Shown here: positions 52,264 through 63,920 of the stretch, one piece after another
Layout of the letters: each line of letters starts with the position of its first letter
Position numbering within the stretch: position 1 is the stretch's first letter
NCBI GenBank assembly: GCA_034231615.1
Contig: CM067316.1
Coordinates: 30,061,714 to 30,125,713 of the forward strand
DNA: 64,000 nucleotides
Direction: 5' to 3'
From: Meghimatium bilineatum
Lineage: Eukaryota; Mollusca; Gastropoda; Stylommatophora; Philomycidae
Program-made: the position numbers and the translations under genes
Notes under the pieces: generated by a model
Databases searched by the model: none
The model's input: the letters and a program-made list of their open reading frames with translations, nothing else
Told to the model about the DNA's origin: nothing

Positions 52264-53532
52264 TTGGGTGTACTGCAGTTTAGTACGCCAAAACGCGTTG
52301 TATTCTGGAATATTACTCACAAATTCATTGTACTGAAGCTTACTACACTAGAATTGAGTGTATTCTGGGCTATTACACATGATTTCGTTGTAGTGCAGCT
52401 TAATACTTCAGAACACTGTCGTATTACACATGAATTGGGTGTATTGCAGTTTACTACGTCACAACTCGTTGTATTCTGGCATATTACTCACAAATTCATT
52501 GTACAGAAGCTTACTACACTAGAATTGAGTGTATTCTGGCCCATTACACATGATTTCGTTGTATTGCATCTTAATACTTCAGAACACTGGCGTATTAAAC
52601 ACGAATTGGGAGTATTGCAGTTTAGTACATCAAAACTCGTTGTATTCTGGCATATTACTCACAAATTCATTGTACTGAAGCTTACTACACTACAATTGAG
52701 TGTATTCTGGCCTATTACACATGATTTCGTTGTAGTGCAGCTTAATACGTCAGAACACTGGCGTATTAAACACGAATTGGGAGTATTGCAGTTTAGTATG
52801 CCAAAACTCGTTGTATTCTGGAATATTACTCACAAATTCATTGTACTGAAGCTTACTACACTAGAATTGAGTGTATTCTGGCCTATTACACATGATTTCG
52901 TTGTAGTGCAGCTTAATACTTCAGAACACTGTCGTATTACACATGAATTGGGTGTATTGCAGTTTACTACGTCACAACTCGTTGTATTCTGGAATATTAC
53001 TCACAAATTCATTGTACTGAAGCTTACTACACTAGAATTGAGTGTATTCTGGCCTATTACACATGATTTCGTTGTAGTGCAGCTTAATACTTCAGAACAC
53101 TGTCGTATTACACATGAATTGGGTGTATTGCAGTTTACTACGTCACAACTCGTTGTATTCTGGAATATTATTCACAAGTTCATTGCAATGAAGCTTACTA
53201 CACTAGAATTGAGGGTATTCTGGCCTATTACACATGATTTCGTTGTACTGCAGCTTAATACGTCAGAACACTGGCGTATTACACAAGAATTGGGAGTATT
53301 GCAGTTTAGTACGCCAAAACTCGTTGTATTCTGGGACATTACTCATAAATTCATTGTACTGAAGCTTACTACACTAGAATTGAGTGTATTCTGGCCCATT
53401 ACACATGATTTCGTTGTATTGCAGCTTAATACGTCAGAACACTGGCGTATAAACACGAATTGGGTGTACTGCAGTTTAGTACGCCAAAACTCGTTGTATT
53501 CTGGAATATTACTCACAAATTCATTGTACTGA
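52264..53532 (+). other. 422-codon open frame in satellite, probably non-coding
   Basis: The longest open frame in HOR copy 1. It reads through about 7.4 units of 57 codons, in alternating decapeptides such as VFWPITHDFV and VLKLTTLELS. It starts at TTG in GAATTGGGTG, not ATG. It overlaps neighbouring frames by about 70 bp on each side, because the single-base deletions at 52,252 and 53,450 switch frame. No signal peptide, splice-site pattern, poly(A) signal or recognisable domain is visible. Since 171 and 30 are multiples of three, one stop-free 57-codon unit keeps the frame open automatically. I regard it as a by-product of the repeat; decay of an old coding repeat is a less likely alternative. 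Confidence 0.6.
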
Positions 53533-54654
53533 AGCTTACTACACTAGAATTGAGTGTATTCTGGGCTATTACACATGATTTCGTTGTAGTGCAGCTTAAT
53601 ACTTCAGAACACTGTCGTATTACACATGAATTGGGTGTATTGCAGTTTACTACGTCACAACTCGTTGTAATCTGGCATATTACTCACAAATTCATTGTAC
53701 TGAAGCTTACTACACTAGAATTGAGTGTATTCTGGCCCATTACACATGATTTCGTTGTATTGCAGCTTAATACTTCAGAACACTGGCGTATTAAACACGA
53801 ATTGGGAGTATTGCAGTTTAGTACACCAAAACTCGTTGTATTCTGGCATATTAATCACAAATTAATTGTACTGAAGCTTACTACACTAGAATTGAGTGTA
53901 TTCTAGCCTATTGCACATGATTTCGTTGTATATCAGATTAATACGTCAGAACACTGGCGTATTACAGAAGAATTGGGTGTATTGCAGTTTAGAACTCCAA
54001 AACTCATTGTATTCTGGGATATTACTCATACATTCATTGTACTGAAGCTTACTACACTAGAATTAGGTGTATTCTGGTCTTTTACACATGATTTCGTTGT
54101 ATTGCAGCTAAATACGTCAGAATACTGGCGCATAAACACGAATTGGGTGTACTGCAGTTTAGTACGCCAAAACTCGTTGTATTCTGGGATATTACTCACA
54201 CGTTCATTGCACTGAAGCTTACTACACTAGAATTGAGGGTATTCTGGCCTATTACACATGATTTCGTTGTACTGCAGCTTAATACGTCAGAACACTGGCG
54301 TATTACACAAGAATTGGGAGTATTGCAGTTTAGTACGAAAAAACTCGTTGTAATCTGGGACATTACTCATAAATTCATTGTACTGAAGCTTACTACACTA
54401 GAATTGAGTGTATTCTGGCCTATTACACATGATTTCGTTGTATTGCAGCTTAATACTTCAGAACACTGGCGTATTACACAAGAATTGGGTGTATTGCAGT
54501 TTAATACGACAAAACTCGTTGTATTCTGGGATATTACTCATAAATTCATTGTCCTGAAGCGTACTACACTAGAATTAAGTGTATTCTGGTCTATTACACA
54601 TGATTTCGTTGTATTGCAGCTTAATACGTCAGAATACTGGCGTATAAACACGAA

Positions 54655-55923
54655 TTGGGTGTACTGCAGTTTAGTACGCCAAAACGCGTTGTATTCTGGA
54701 ATATTACTCACAAATTCATTGTACTGAAGCTTACTACACTAGAATTGAGTGTATTCTGGGCTATTACACATGATTTCGTTGTAGTGCAGCTTAATACTTC
54801 AGAACACTGTCGTATTACACATGAATTGGGTGTATTGCAGTTTACTACGTCACAACTCGTTGTATTCTGGCATATTACTCACAAATTCATTGTACAGAAG
54901 CTTACTACACTAGAATTGAGTGTATTCTGGCCCATTACACATGATTTCGTTGTATTGCATCTTAATACTTCAGAACACTGGCGTATTAAACACGAATTGG
55001 GAGTATTGCAGTTTAGTACATCAAAACTCGTTGTATTCTGGCATATTACTCACAAATTCATTGTACTGAAGCTTACTACACTACAATTGAGTGTATTCTG
55101 GCCTATTACACATGATTTCGTTGTAGTGCAGCTTAATACGTCAGAACACTGGCGTATTAAACACGAATTGGGAGTATTGCAGTTTAGTATGCCAAAACTC
55201 GTTGTATTCTGGAATATTACTCACAAATTCATTGTACTGAAGCTTACTACACTAGAATTGAGTGTATTCTGGCCTATTACACATGATTTCGTTGTAGTGC
55301 AGCTTAATACTTCAGAACACTGTCGTATTACACATGAATTGGGTGTATTGCAGTTTACTACGTCACAACTCGTTGTATTCTGGAATATTACTCACAAATT
55401 CATTGTACTGAAGCTTACTACACTAGAATTGAGTGTATTCTGGCCTATTACACATGATTTCGTTGTAGTGCAGCTTAATACTTCAGAACACTGTCGTATT
55501 ACACATGAATTGGGTGTATTGCAGTTTACTACTTCACAACTCGTTGTATTCTGGAATATTATTCACAAGTTCATTGCAATGAAGCTTACTACACTAGAAT
55601 TGAGGGTATTCTGGCCTATTACACATGATTTCGTTGTACTGCAGCTTAATACGTCAGAACACTGGCGTATTACACAAGAATTGGGAGTATTGCAGTTTAG
55701 TACGCCAAAACTCGTTGTATTCTGGGACATTACTCATAAATTCATTGTACTGAAGCTTACTACACTAGAATTGAGTGTATTCTGGCCCATTACACATGAT
55801 TTCGTTGTATTGCAGCTTAATACGTCAGAACACTGGCGTATAAACACGAATTGGGTGTACTGCAGTTTAGTACGCCAAAACTCGTTGTATTCTGGAATAT
55901 TACTCACAAATTCATTGTACTGA
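54655..55923 (+). other. 422-codon open frame, copy 2, probably non-coding
   Basis: This corresponds codon for codon to the frame 2391 bp upstream and has the same translated product. The one base change I noticed (ACGTCACAAC to ACTTCACAAC near 55,532) is synonymous. Identity of the two products reflects recent duplication of the 2391-bp block and is no evidence of selection. Copy 3 loses the frame at 57,492, where TTCTAGCC places a TAG. Confidence 0.6.
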
Positions 55924-57437
55924 AGCTTACTACACTAGAATTGAGTGTATTCTGGGCTATTACACATGATTTCGTTGTAGTGCAGCTTAATACTTCAGAA
56001 CACTGTCGTATTACACATGAATTGGGTGTATTGCAGTTTACTACGTCACAACTCGTTGTAATCTGGCATATTACTCACAAATTCATTGTACTGAAGCTTA
56101 CTACACTAGAATTGAGTGTATTCTGGCCCATTACACATGATTTCGTTGTATTGCAGCTTAATACTTCAGAACACTGGCGTATTAAACACGAATTGGGAGT
56201 ATTGCAGTTTAGTACACCAAAACTCGTTGTATTCTGGCATATTAATCACAAATTAATTGTACTGAAGCTTACTACACTAGAATTGAGTGTATTCTAGCCT
56301 ATTGCACATGATTTCGTTGTATATCAGATTAATACGTCAGAACACTGGCGTATTACAGAAGAATTGGGTGTATTGCAGTTTAGAACTCCAAAACTCATTG
56401 TATTCTGGGATATTACTCATACATTCATTGTACTGAAGCTTACTACACTAGAATTAGGTGTATTCTGGTCTTTTACACATGATTTCGTTGTATTGCAGCT
56501 AAATACGTCAGAATACTGGCGCATAAACACGAATTGGGTGTACTGCAGTTTAGTACGCCAAAACTCGTTGTATTCTGGGATATTACTCACACGTTCATTG
56601 CACTGAAGCTTACTACACTAGAATTGAGGGTATTCTGGCCTATTACACATGATTTCGTTGTACTGCAGCTTAATACGTCAGAACACTGGCGTATTACACA
56701 AGAATTGGGAGTATTGCAGTTTAGTACGAAAAAACTCGTTGTAATCTGGGACATTACTCATAAATTCATTGTACTGAAGCTTACTACACTAGAATTGAGT
56801 GTATTCTGGCCTATTACACATGATTTCGTTGTATTGCAGCTTAATACTTCAGAACACTGGCGTATTACACAAGAATTGGGTGTATTGCAGTTTAATACGA
56901 CAAAACTCGTTGTATTCTGGGATATTACTCATAAATTCATTGTCCTGAAGCGTACTACACTAGAATTAAGTGTATTCTGGTCTATTACACATGATTTCGT
57001 TGTATTGCAGCTTAATACGTCAGAATACTGGCGTATAAACACGAATTGGGTGTACTGCAGTTTAGTACGCCAAAACGCGTTGTATTCTGGAATATTACTC
57101 ACAAATTCATTGTACTGAAGCTTACTACACTAGAATTGAGTGTATTCTGGGCTATTACACATGATTTCGTTGTAGTGCAGCTTAATACTTCAGAACACTG
57201 TCGTATTACACATGAATTGGGTGTATTGCAGTTTACTACGTCACAACTCGTTGTATTCTGGCATATTACTCACAAATTCATTGTACAGAAGCTTACTACA
57301 CTAGAATTGAGTGTATTCTGGCCCATTACACATGATTTCGTTGTATTGCAGCTTAATACTTCAGAACACTGGCGTATTAAACACGAATTGGGAGTATTGC
57401 AGTTTAGTACATCAAAACTCGTTGTATTCTGGCATAT

Positions 57438-60344
57438 TAATCACAAATTAATTGTACTGAAGCTTACTACACTAGAATTGAGTGTATTCTAGCCTATTGC
57501 ACATGATTTCGTTGTAGTGCAGCTTAATACTTCAGAACACTGTCGTATTACACATGAATTGGGTGTATTGCAGTTTAGTACGCCAAAACTCGTTTCATTC
57601 TGACATATTACTCACAAATTCATTGTAATGAAGCTTACTACACTACAATTGAGTGTATTCTGGCCTATTACACATGATTTCGTTGTAGTGCAGCTTAATA
57701 CGTCAGAACACTGGCGTATTAAACACGAATTGGGAGTATTGCAGTTTAGTATGCCAAAACTCGTTGTATTCTGGAATATTACTCACAAATTCATTGTACT
57801 GAAGCTTACTACACTAGAATTGAGTGTATTCTGGCCTATTACACATGATTTCGTTGTAGTGCAGCTTAATACTTCAGAACACTGTCGTATTACACATGAA
57901 TTGGGTGTATTGCAGTTTACTACGTCACAACTCGTTGTATTCTGGAATATTACTCACAAATTCATTGTACTGAAGCTTACTACACTAGAATTGAGTGTAT
58001 TCTGGCCTATTACACATGATTTCGTTGTATTGCAGCTTAATACTTCAGAACACTGGCGTATTACACAAGAATTGGGTGTATTGCAGTTTAATACGACAAA
58101 ACTCGTTGTATTCTGGGATATTACTCATAAATTCATTGTCCTGAAGCGTACTACACTAGAATTAAGTGTATTCTGGTCCATTACACATGACTTCGTTGTA
58201 TTGCAGCTTGATACTTCAGAACACTGGCGTATTAAACACGAATTGGGAGTATTGCAGTTTAGTACACCAAAACTCGTTGTATTCTGGCATATTAATCACA
58301 AATTAATTGTACTGAAGCTTACTACACTAGAATTGAGTGTATTCTAGCCTATTGCACATGATTTCGTTGTATATCAGATTAATACGTCAGAACACTGGCG
58401 TATTACACAAGAATTGGGTGTATTGCAGTTTAGTACGCCAAAACTCATTGTATTCTGGGATATTACTCATAAATTCATTGTACTGAAGCTTACTACACTA
58501 GAATTAAGTGTATTCTGGTCTATTACACATGATTTCGTTGTATTGCAGCTAAATACGTCAGAATACTGGCGCATAAATACGAATTGGGTGTACTGCAGTT
58601 TAGTACGCCAAAACTCGTTGTATTCTGGGATATTACTCACAAGTTCATTGCACTGAAGCTTACTACACTAGAATTGAGGGTATTCTGGCCTATTACACAT
58701 GATTTCGTTGTACTGCAGCTTAATACGTCAGAACACTGGCGTATTACACAAGAATTGGGAGTATTGCAGTTTAGTACGAAAAAACTCGTTGTAATCTGGG
58801 ACATTACTCATAAATTCATTGTACTGAAGCTTACTACACTAGAATTGAGTGTATTCTGGCCTATTACACATGATTTCGTTGTATTGCAGCTTAATACTTC
58901 AGAACACTGGCGTATAAACACGAATTGGGTGTACTGCAGTTTAGTACGCCAAAACTCGTTGTATTCTGGAATATTAATCACAAATTCATTGTACCGAAGC
59001 TTACTACACTAGAATTGAGTGTATTCTGGCCTATTACACATGATTTCGTTGTAGTGCAGCTTAATACTTCAGAACACTGTCGTATTACACATGAATTGGG
59101 TGTATTGCAGTTTAGTACGCCAAAACTCGTTGTATTCTGACATATTACTCACAAATTCATTGTACTGAAGCTTACTACACTACAATTGAGTGTATTCTGG
59201 CCTATTACACATGATTTCGTTGTAGTGCAGCTTAATACGTCAGGACACTGGCGTATTAAACACGAATTGGGAGTATTGCAGTTTAGTATGCCAAAACTCG
59301 TTGTATTCTGGAATATTACTCACAAATTCATTGTACTGAAGCTTACTACACTAGAATTGAGTGTATTCTGGCCTATTACACATGATTTCGTTGTAGTGCA
59401 GCTTAATACTTCAGAACACTGTCGTATTACACATGAATTGGGTGTATTGCAGTTTACTACGTCACAACTCGTTGTATTCTAGCATATTACTCACAAATTC
59501 ATTGTACTGAAGCTTACTACACTAGAATTGAGTGTATTCTGGCCCATTACACATGATTCCGTTGTATTGCAGCTTAATACGTCAGAACACTGGCGTATCA
59601 CATACGAATTGGGTGTATTCCAGTTTAGTACGCCAAAACTCGTTGTATTCTGGCATATTACTCACAAATTCATTGTCCTGAAGCTTACTACACTAGAATT
59701 AAGTGTATTCTGGTCTATTACACATGATTTCGTTGTATTGCAGCTTAATACGTCAGAATACTGGCGTATAAACACGAATTGGGTGTACTGCAGTTTAGTA
59801 CGCCAAAACTCGTTGTATTCTGGGATATTACTCACAAGTTCATTGCAATGAAGCTTACTACACTAGAATTGAGGGTATTCTGGCCTATTACACATGATTT
59901 CGTTGTACTGCAGCTTAATACGTCAGAACACTGGCGTATTACACAAGAATTGGGAGTATTGCAGTTTAGTACGCCAAAACTCGTTGTATTCTGGGACATT
60001 ACTCATAAATTCATTGTACTGAAGCTTACTACACTAGAATTGAGTGTATTCTGGCCCATTACACATGATTTCGTTGTATTGCAGCTTAATACGTCAGAAC
60101 ACTGGCGTATAAACACGAATTGGGTGTACTGCAGTTTAGTACGCCAAAACTCGTTGTATTCTAAAATATTACTCACAAATTCATTGTACTGAAGCTTACT
60201 ACACTAGAATTGAGTGTATTCTGGGCTATTACACATGATTTCGTTGTATTGCAGCTTAATACTTCAGAACACTGTCGTATTACACATGAATTGGGTGTAT
60301 TGCAGTTTAGTACACCAAAACTCGTTGTATTCTGGCATATTAAT
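57438..60344 (+). repeat. Shuffled R zone between HOR blocks
   Basis: The order of unit variants here does not continue the 2391-bp HOR. Pieces match several parts of it: about 57,625-57,990 resembles 52,677-53,040, and 59,841-60,200 resembles 53,181-53,540 (offset 6660). Two private states are CGTTTCATTCTGACATATT near 57,593 and GCAGCTTGATACTTC near 58,203. A stop-bearing TTCTAGCCTATTGCAC variant lies at 57,488 and 58,343, 855 bp apart. Confidence 0.75.
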
Positions 60345-62017
60345 CACAAATTCATTGTACTGAAGCTTACTACACTAGAATTGAGTGTATTCTGGGCTAT
60401 TACACATGATTTCGTTGTAGTGCAGCTTAATACTTCAGAACACTGTCGTATTACACATGAATTGGGTGTATTGCAGTTTACTACGTCACAACTCGTTGTA
60501 ATCTGGCATATTACTCACAAATTCATTGTACTGAAGCTTACTACACTAGAATTGAGTGTATTCTGGCCCATTACACATGATTTCGTTGTATTGCAGCTTA
60601 ATACTTCAGAACACTGGCGTATTAAACACGAATTGGGAGTATTGCAGTTTAGTACACCAAAACTCGTTGTATTCTGGCATATTAATCACAAATTAATTGT
60701 ACTGAAGCTTACTACACTAGAATTGAGTGTATTCTAGCCTATTGCACATGATTTCGTTGTATATCAGATTAATACGTCAGAACACTGGCGTATTACACAA
60801 GAATTGGGTGTATTGCAGTTTAGTACTCCAAAATTCATTGTATTCTGGGATATTACTCATACATTCATTGTACTGAAGCTTACTACACTAGAATTAAGTG
60901 TATTCTGGTCTTTTACACATGATTTCGTTGTATTGCAGCTAAATACGTCAGAATACTGGCGCATAAACACGAATTGGGTGTACTGCAGTTTAGTACGCCA
61001 AAACTCGTTGTATTCTGGGATATTACTCACAAGTTCATTGCACTGAAGCTTACTACACTAGAATTGAGGGTATTCTGGCCTATTACACATGATTTCGTTG
61101 TACTGCAGCTTAATACGTCAGAACACTGGCGTATTACACAAGAATTGGGAGTATTGCAGTTTAGTACGAAAAAACTCGTTGTAATCTGGGACATTACTCA
61201 TAAATTCATTGTACTGAAGCTTACTACACTAGAATTGAGTGTATTCTGGCCTATTACACATGATTTCGTTGTATTGCAGCTTAATACTTCAGAACACTGG
61301 CGTATTACACAAGAATTGGGTGTATTGCAGTTTAATACGACAAAACTCGTTGTATTCTGGGATATTACTCATAAATTCATTGTCCTGAAGCGTACTACAC
61401 TAGAATTAAGTGTATTCTGGTCTATTACACATGATTTCGTTGTATTGCAGCTTAATACGTCAGAATACTGGCGTATAAACACGAATTGGGTGTACTGCAG
61501 TTTAGTACGCCAAAACGCGTTGTATTCTGGAATATTACTCACAAATTCATTGTACTGAAGCTTACTGCACTAGAATTGAGTGTATTCTGGGCTATTACAC
61601 ATGATTTCGTTGTAGTGCAGCTTAATACTTCAGAACACTGTCGTATTACACATGAATTGGGTGTATTGCAGTTTACTACGTCACAACTCGTTGTATTCTG
61701 GCATATTACTCACAAATTCATTGTACTGAAGCTTACTACACTAGAATTGAGTGTATTCTGGCCCATTACACATGATTTCGTTGTATTGCAGCTTAATACT
61801 TCAGAACACTGGCGTATTAAACACGAATTGGGAGTATTGCAGTTTAGTACATCAAAACTCGTTGTATTCTGGCATATTAATCACAAATTAATTGTACTGA
61901 AGCTTACTACACTAGAATTGAGTGTATTCTAGCCTATTGCACATGATTTCGTTGTAGTGCAGCTTAATACTTCAGAACACTGTCGTATTACACATGAATT
62001 GGGTGTATTGCAGTTTA
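60345..62017 (+). repeat. Repeat of 55,905-57,577 (offset 4440 bp)
   Basis: A stretch of about 1.67 kb matches the third HOR copy and the start of the shuffled zone at a constant 4440-bp offset. It fails at 62,017, where TTTACTACGTC faces TTTAGTACGCC. Differences include CCAAAATTC near 60,829 and TACTGCACTAG near 61,564. Confidence 0.82.
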
Positions 62018-62806
62018 CTACGTCACAACTCGTTGTATTCTGGAATATTACTCACAAATTCATTGTACTGAAGCTTACTACACTAGAATTGAGTGTATTC
62101 TGGCCTATTACACATGATTTCGTTGTATTGCAGCTTAATACTTCAGAACACTGGCGTATTACACAAGAATTGGGTGTATTGCAGTTTAATACGACAAAAC
62201 TCGTTGTATTCTGGGATATTACTCATAAATTCATTGTCCTGAAGCGTACTACACTAGAATTAAGTGTATTCTGGTCTATTACACATGATTTCGTTGTATT
62301 GCAGCTTAATACGTCAGAATACTGGCGTATAAACACGAATTGGGTGTACTGCAGTTTAGAACGCCAAAACGCGTTGTATTCTGGAATATTACTCACAAAT
62401 TCATTGTACTGAAGCTTACTGCACTAGAATTGAGTGTATTCTGGGCTATTACACATGATTTCGTTGTAGTGCAGCTTAATACTTCAGAACACTGTCGTAT
62501 TACACATGAATTGGGTGTATTGCAGTTTACTACGTCACAACTCGTTGTATTCTGGCATATTACTCACAAATTCATTGTACTGAAGCTTACTACACTAGAA
62601 TTGAGTGTATTCTGGCCCATTACACATGATTTCGTTGTATTGCAGCTTAATACTTCAGAACACTGGCGTATTAAACACGAATTGGGAGTATTGCAGTTTA
62701 GTACATCAAAACTCGTTGTATTCTGGCATATTAATCACAAATTAATTGTACTGAAGCTTACTACACTAGAATTGAGTGTATTCTAGCCTATTGCACATGA
62801 TTTCGT
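61206..62806 (+). repeat. 854-bp tandem duplication (5 units minus 1 bp)
   Basis: Copy one is about 61,206-62,059. Copy two, 62,060-62,806, is incomplete. Both carry AAAACGCGTTG, CTTACTGCACTAG and TTTAATACGACAAAAC. The second alone has TTTAGAACGCC near 62,356. The 1-bp shortfall is the CGTATAAACACG deletion. Confidence 0.85.
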
Positions 62807-63920
62807 TGTATTGCAGCTAAATACGTCAGAATACTGGCGCATAAATACGAATTGGGTGTACTGCAGTTTAGTACGCCAAAACTCGTTGTATTCTGGGATA
62901 TTACTCACAAGTTCATTGCACTGAAGCTTACTACACTAGAATTGAGGGTATTCTGGCCTATTACACATGATTTCGTTGTACTGCAGCTTAATACGTCAGA
63001 ACACTGGCGTATTACACAAGAATTGGGAGTATTGCAGTTTAGTACGAAAAAACTCGTTGTAATCTGGGACATTACTCATAAATTCATTGTACTGAAGCTT
63101 ACTACACTAGAATTGAGTGTATTCTGGCCTATTACACATGATTTCGTTGTATTGCAGCTTAATACTTCAGAACACTGGCGTATAAACACGAATTGGGTGT
63201 ACTGCAGTTTAGTACGCCAAAACTCGTTGTATTCTGGAATATTAATCACAAATTCATTGTACCGAAGCTTACTACACTAGAATTGAGTGTATTCTGGCCT
63301 ATTACACATGATTTCGTTGTAGTGCAGCTTAATACTTCAGAACACTGTCGTATTACACATGAATTGGGTGTATTGCAGTTTAGTACGCCAAAACTCGTTG
63401 TATTCTGACATATTACTCACAAATTCATTGTACTGAAGCTTACTACACTACAATTGAGTGTATTCTGGCCTATTACACATGATTTCGTTGTAGTGCAGCT
63501 TAATACGTCAGGACACTGGCGTATTAAACACGAATTGGGAGTATTGCAGTTTAGTATGCCAAAACTCGTTGTATTCTGGAATATTACTCACAAATTCATT
63601 GTACTGAAGCTTACTACACTAGAATTGAGTGTATTCTGGCCTATTACACATGATTTCGTTGTAGTGCAGCTTAATACTTCAGAACACTGTCGTATTACAC
63701 ATGAATTGGGTGTATTGCAGTTTACTACGTCACAACTCGTTGTATTCTAGCATATTACTCACAAATTCATTGTACTGAAGCTTACTACACTAGAATTGAG
63801 TGTATTCTGGCCCATTACACATGATTCCGTTGTATTGCAGCTTAATACGTCAGAACACTGGCGTATCACATACGAATTGGGTGTATTCCAGTTTAGTACG
63901 CCAAAACTCGTTGTATTCTG
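62803..63920 (+). repeat. Repeat of 58,535-59,652 (offset 4268 bp)
   Basis: About 1.1 kb matches at constant offset. Shared rare states are GCGCATAAATACG, GTACCGAAGC, GTCAGGACACTGG and GATTCCGTTG. It ends near 63,920, where TCTGGGACATTACTCAT faces TCTGGCATATTACTCAC. Confidence 0.85.

Larger units (their letters stand above)
51215..57437 (+). repeat. 2391-bp higher-order repeat of region R, 2.6 copies
   Basis: Copies are about 51,215-53,605, 53,606-55,996 and a partial third that stops between about 57,346 and 57,437. Each period is 14 units of 171 bp minus three single-base deletions, which turn CGTATTACACACGAATTGG into CGTATAAACACGAATTGG or its CGCATAAACACG form. In copy 1 these lie near 51,741, 52,252 and 53,450. 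Copies 2 and 3 look nearly identical. Copy 1 differs at scattered sites such as TAGTACGCC (51,600) against TAGAACTCC (53,991 and 56,382). Confidence 0.92.

Noticed and set aside
51741..53532. Programmed frameshifting at the repeated TATAAACACG sites joining overlapping open frames
   Set aside because: There is no slippery heptamer or evident downstream structure, and the deletion is simply a copied variant. Nothing shows translation.
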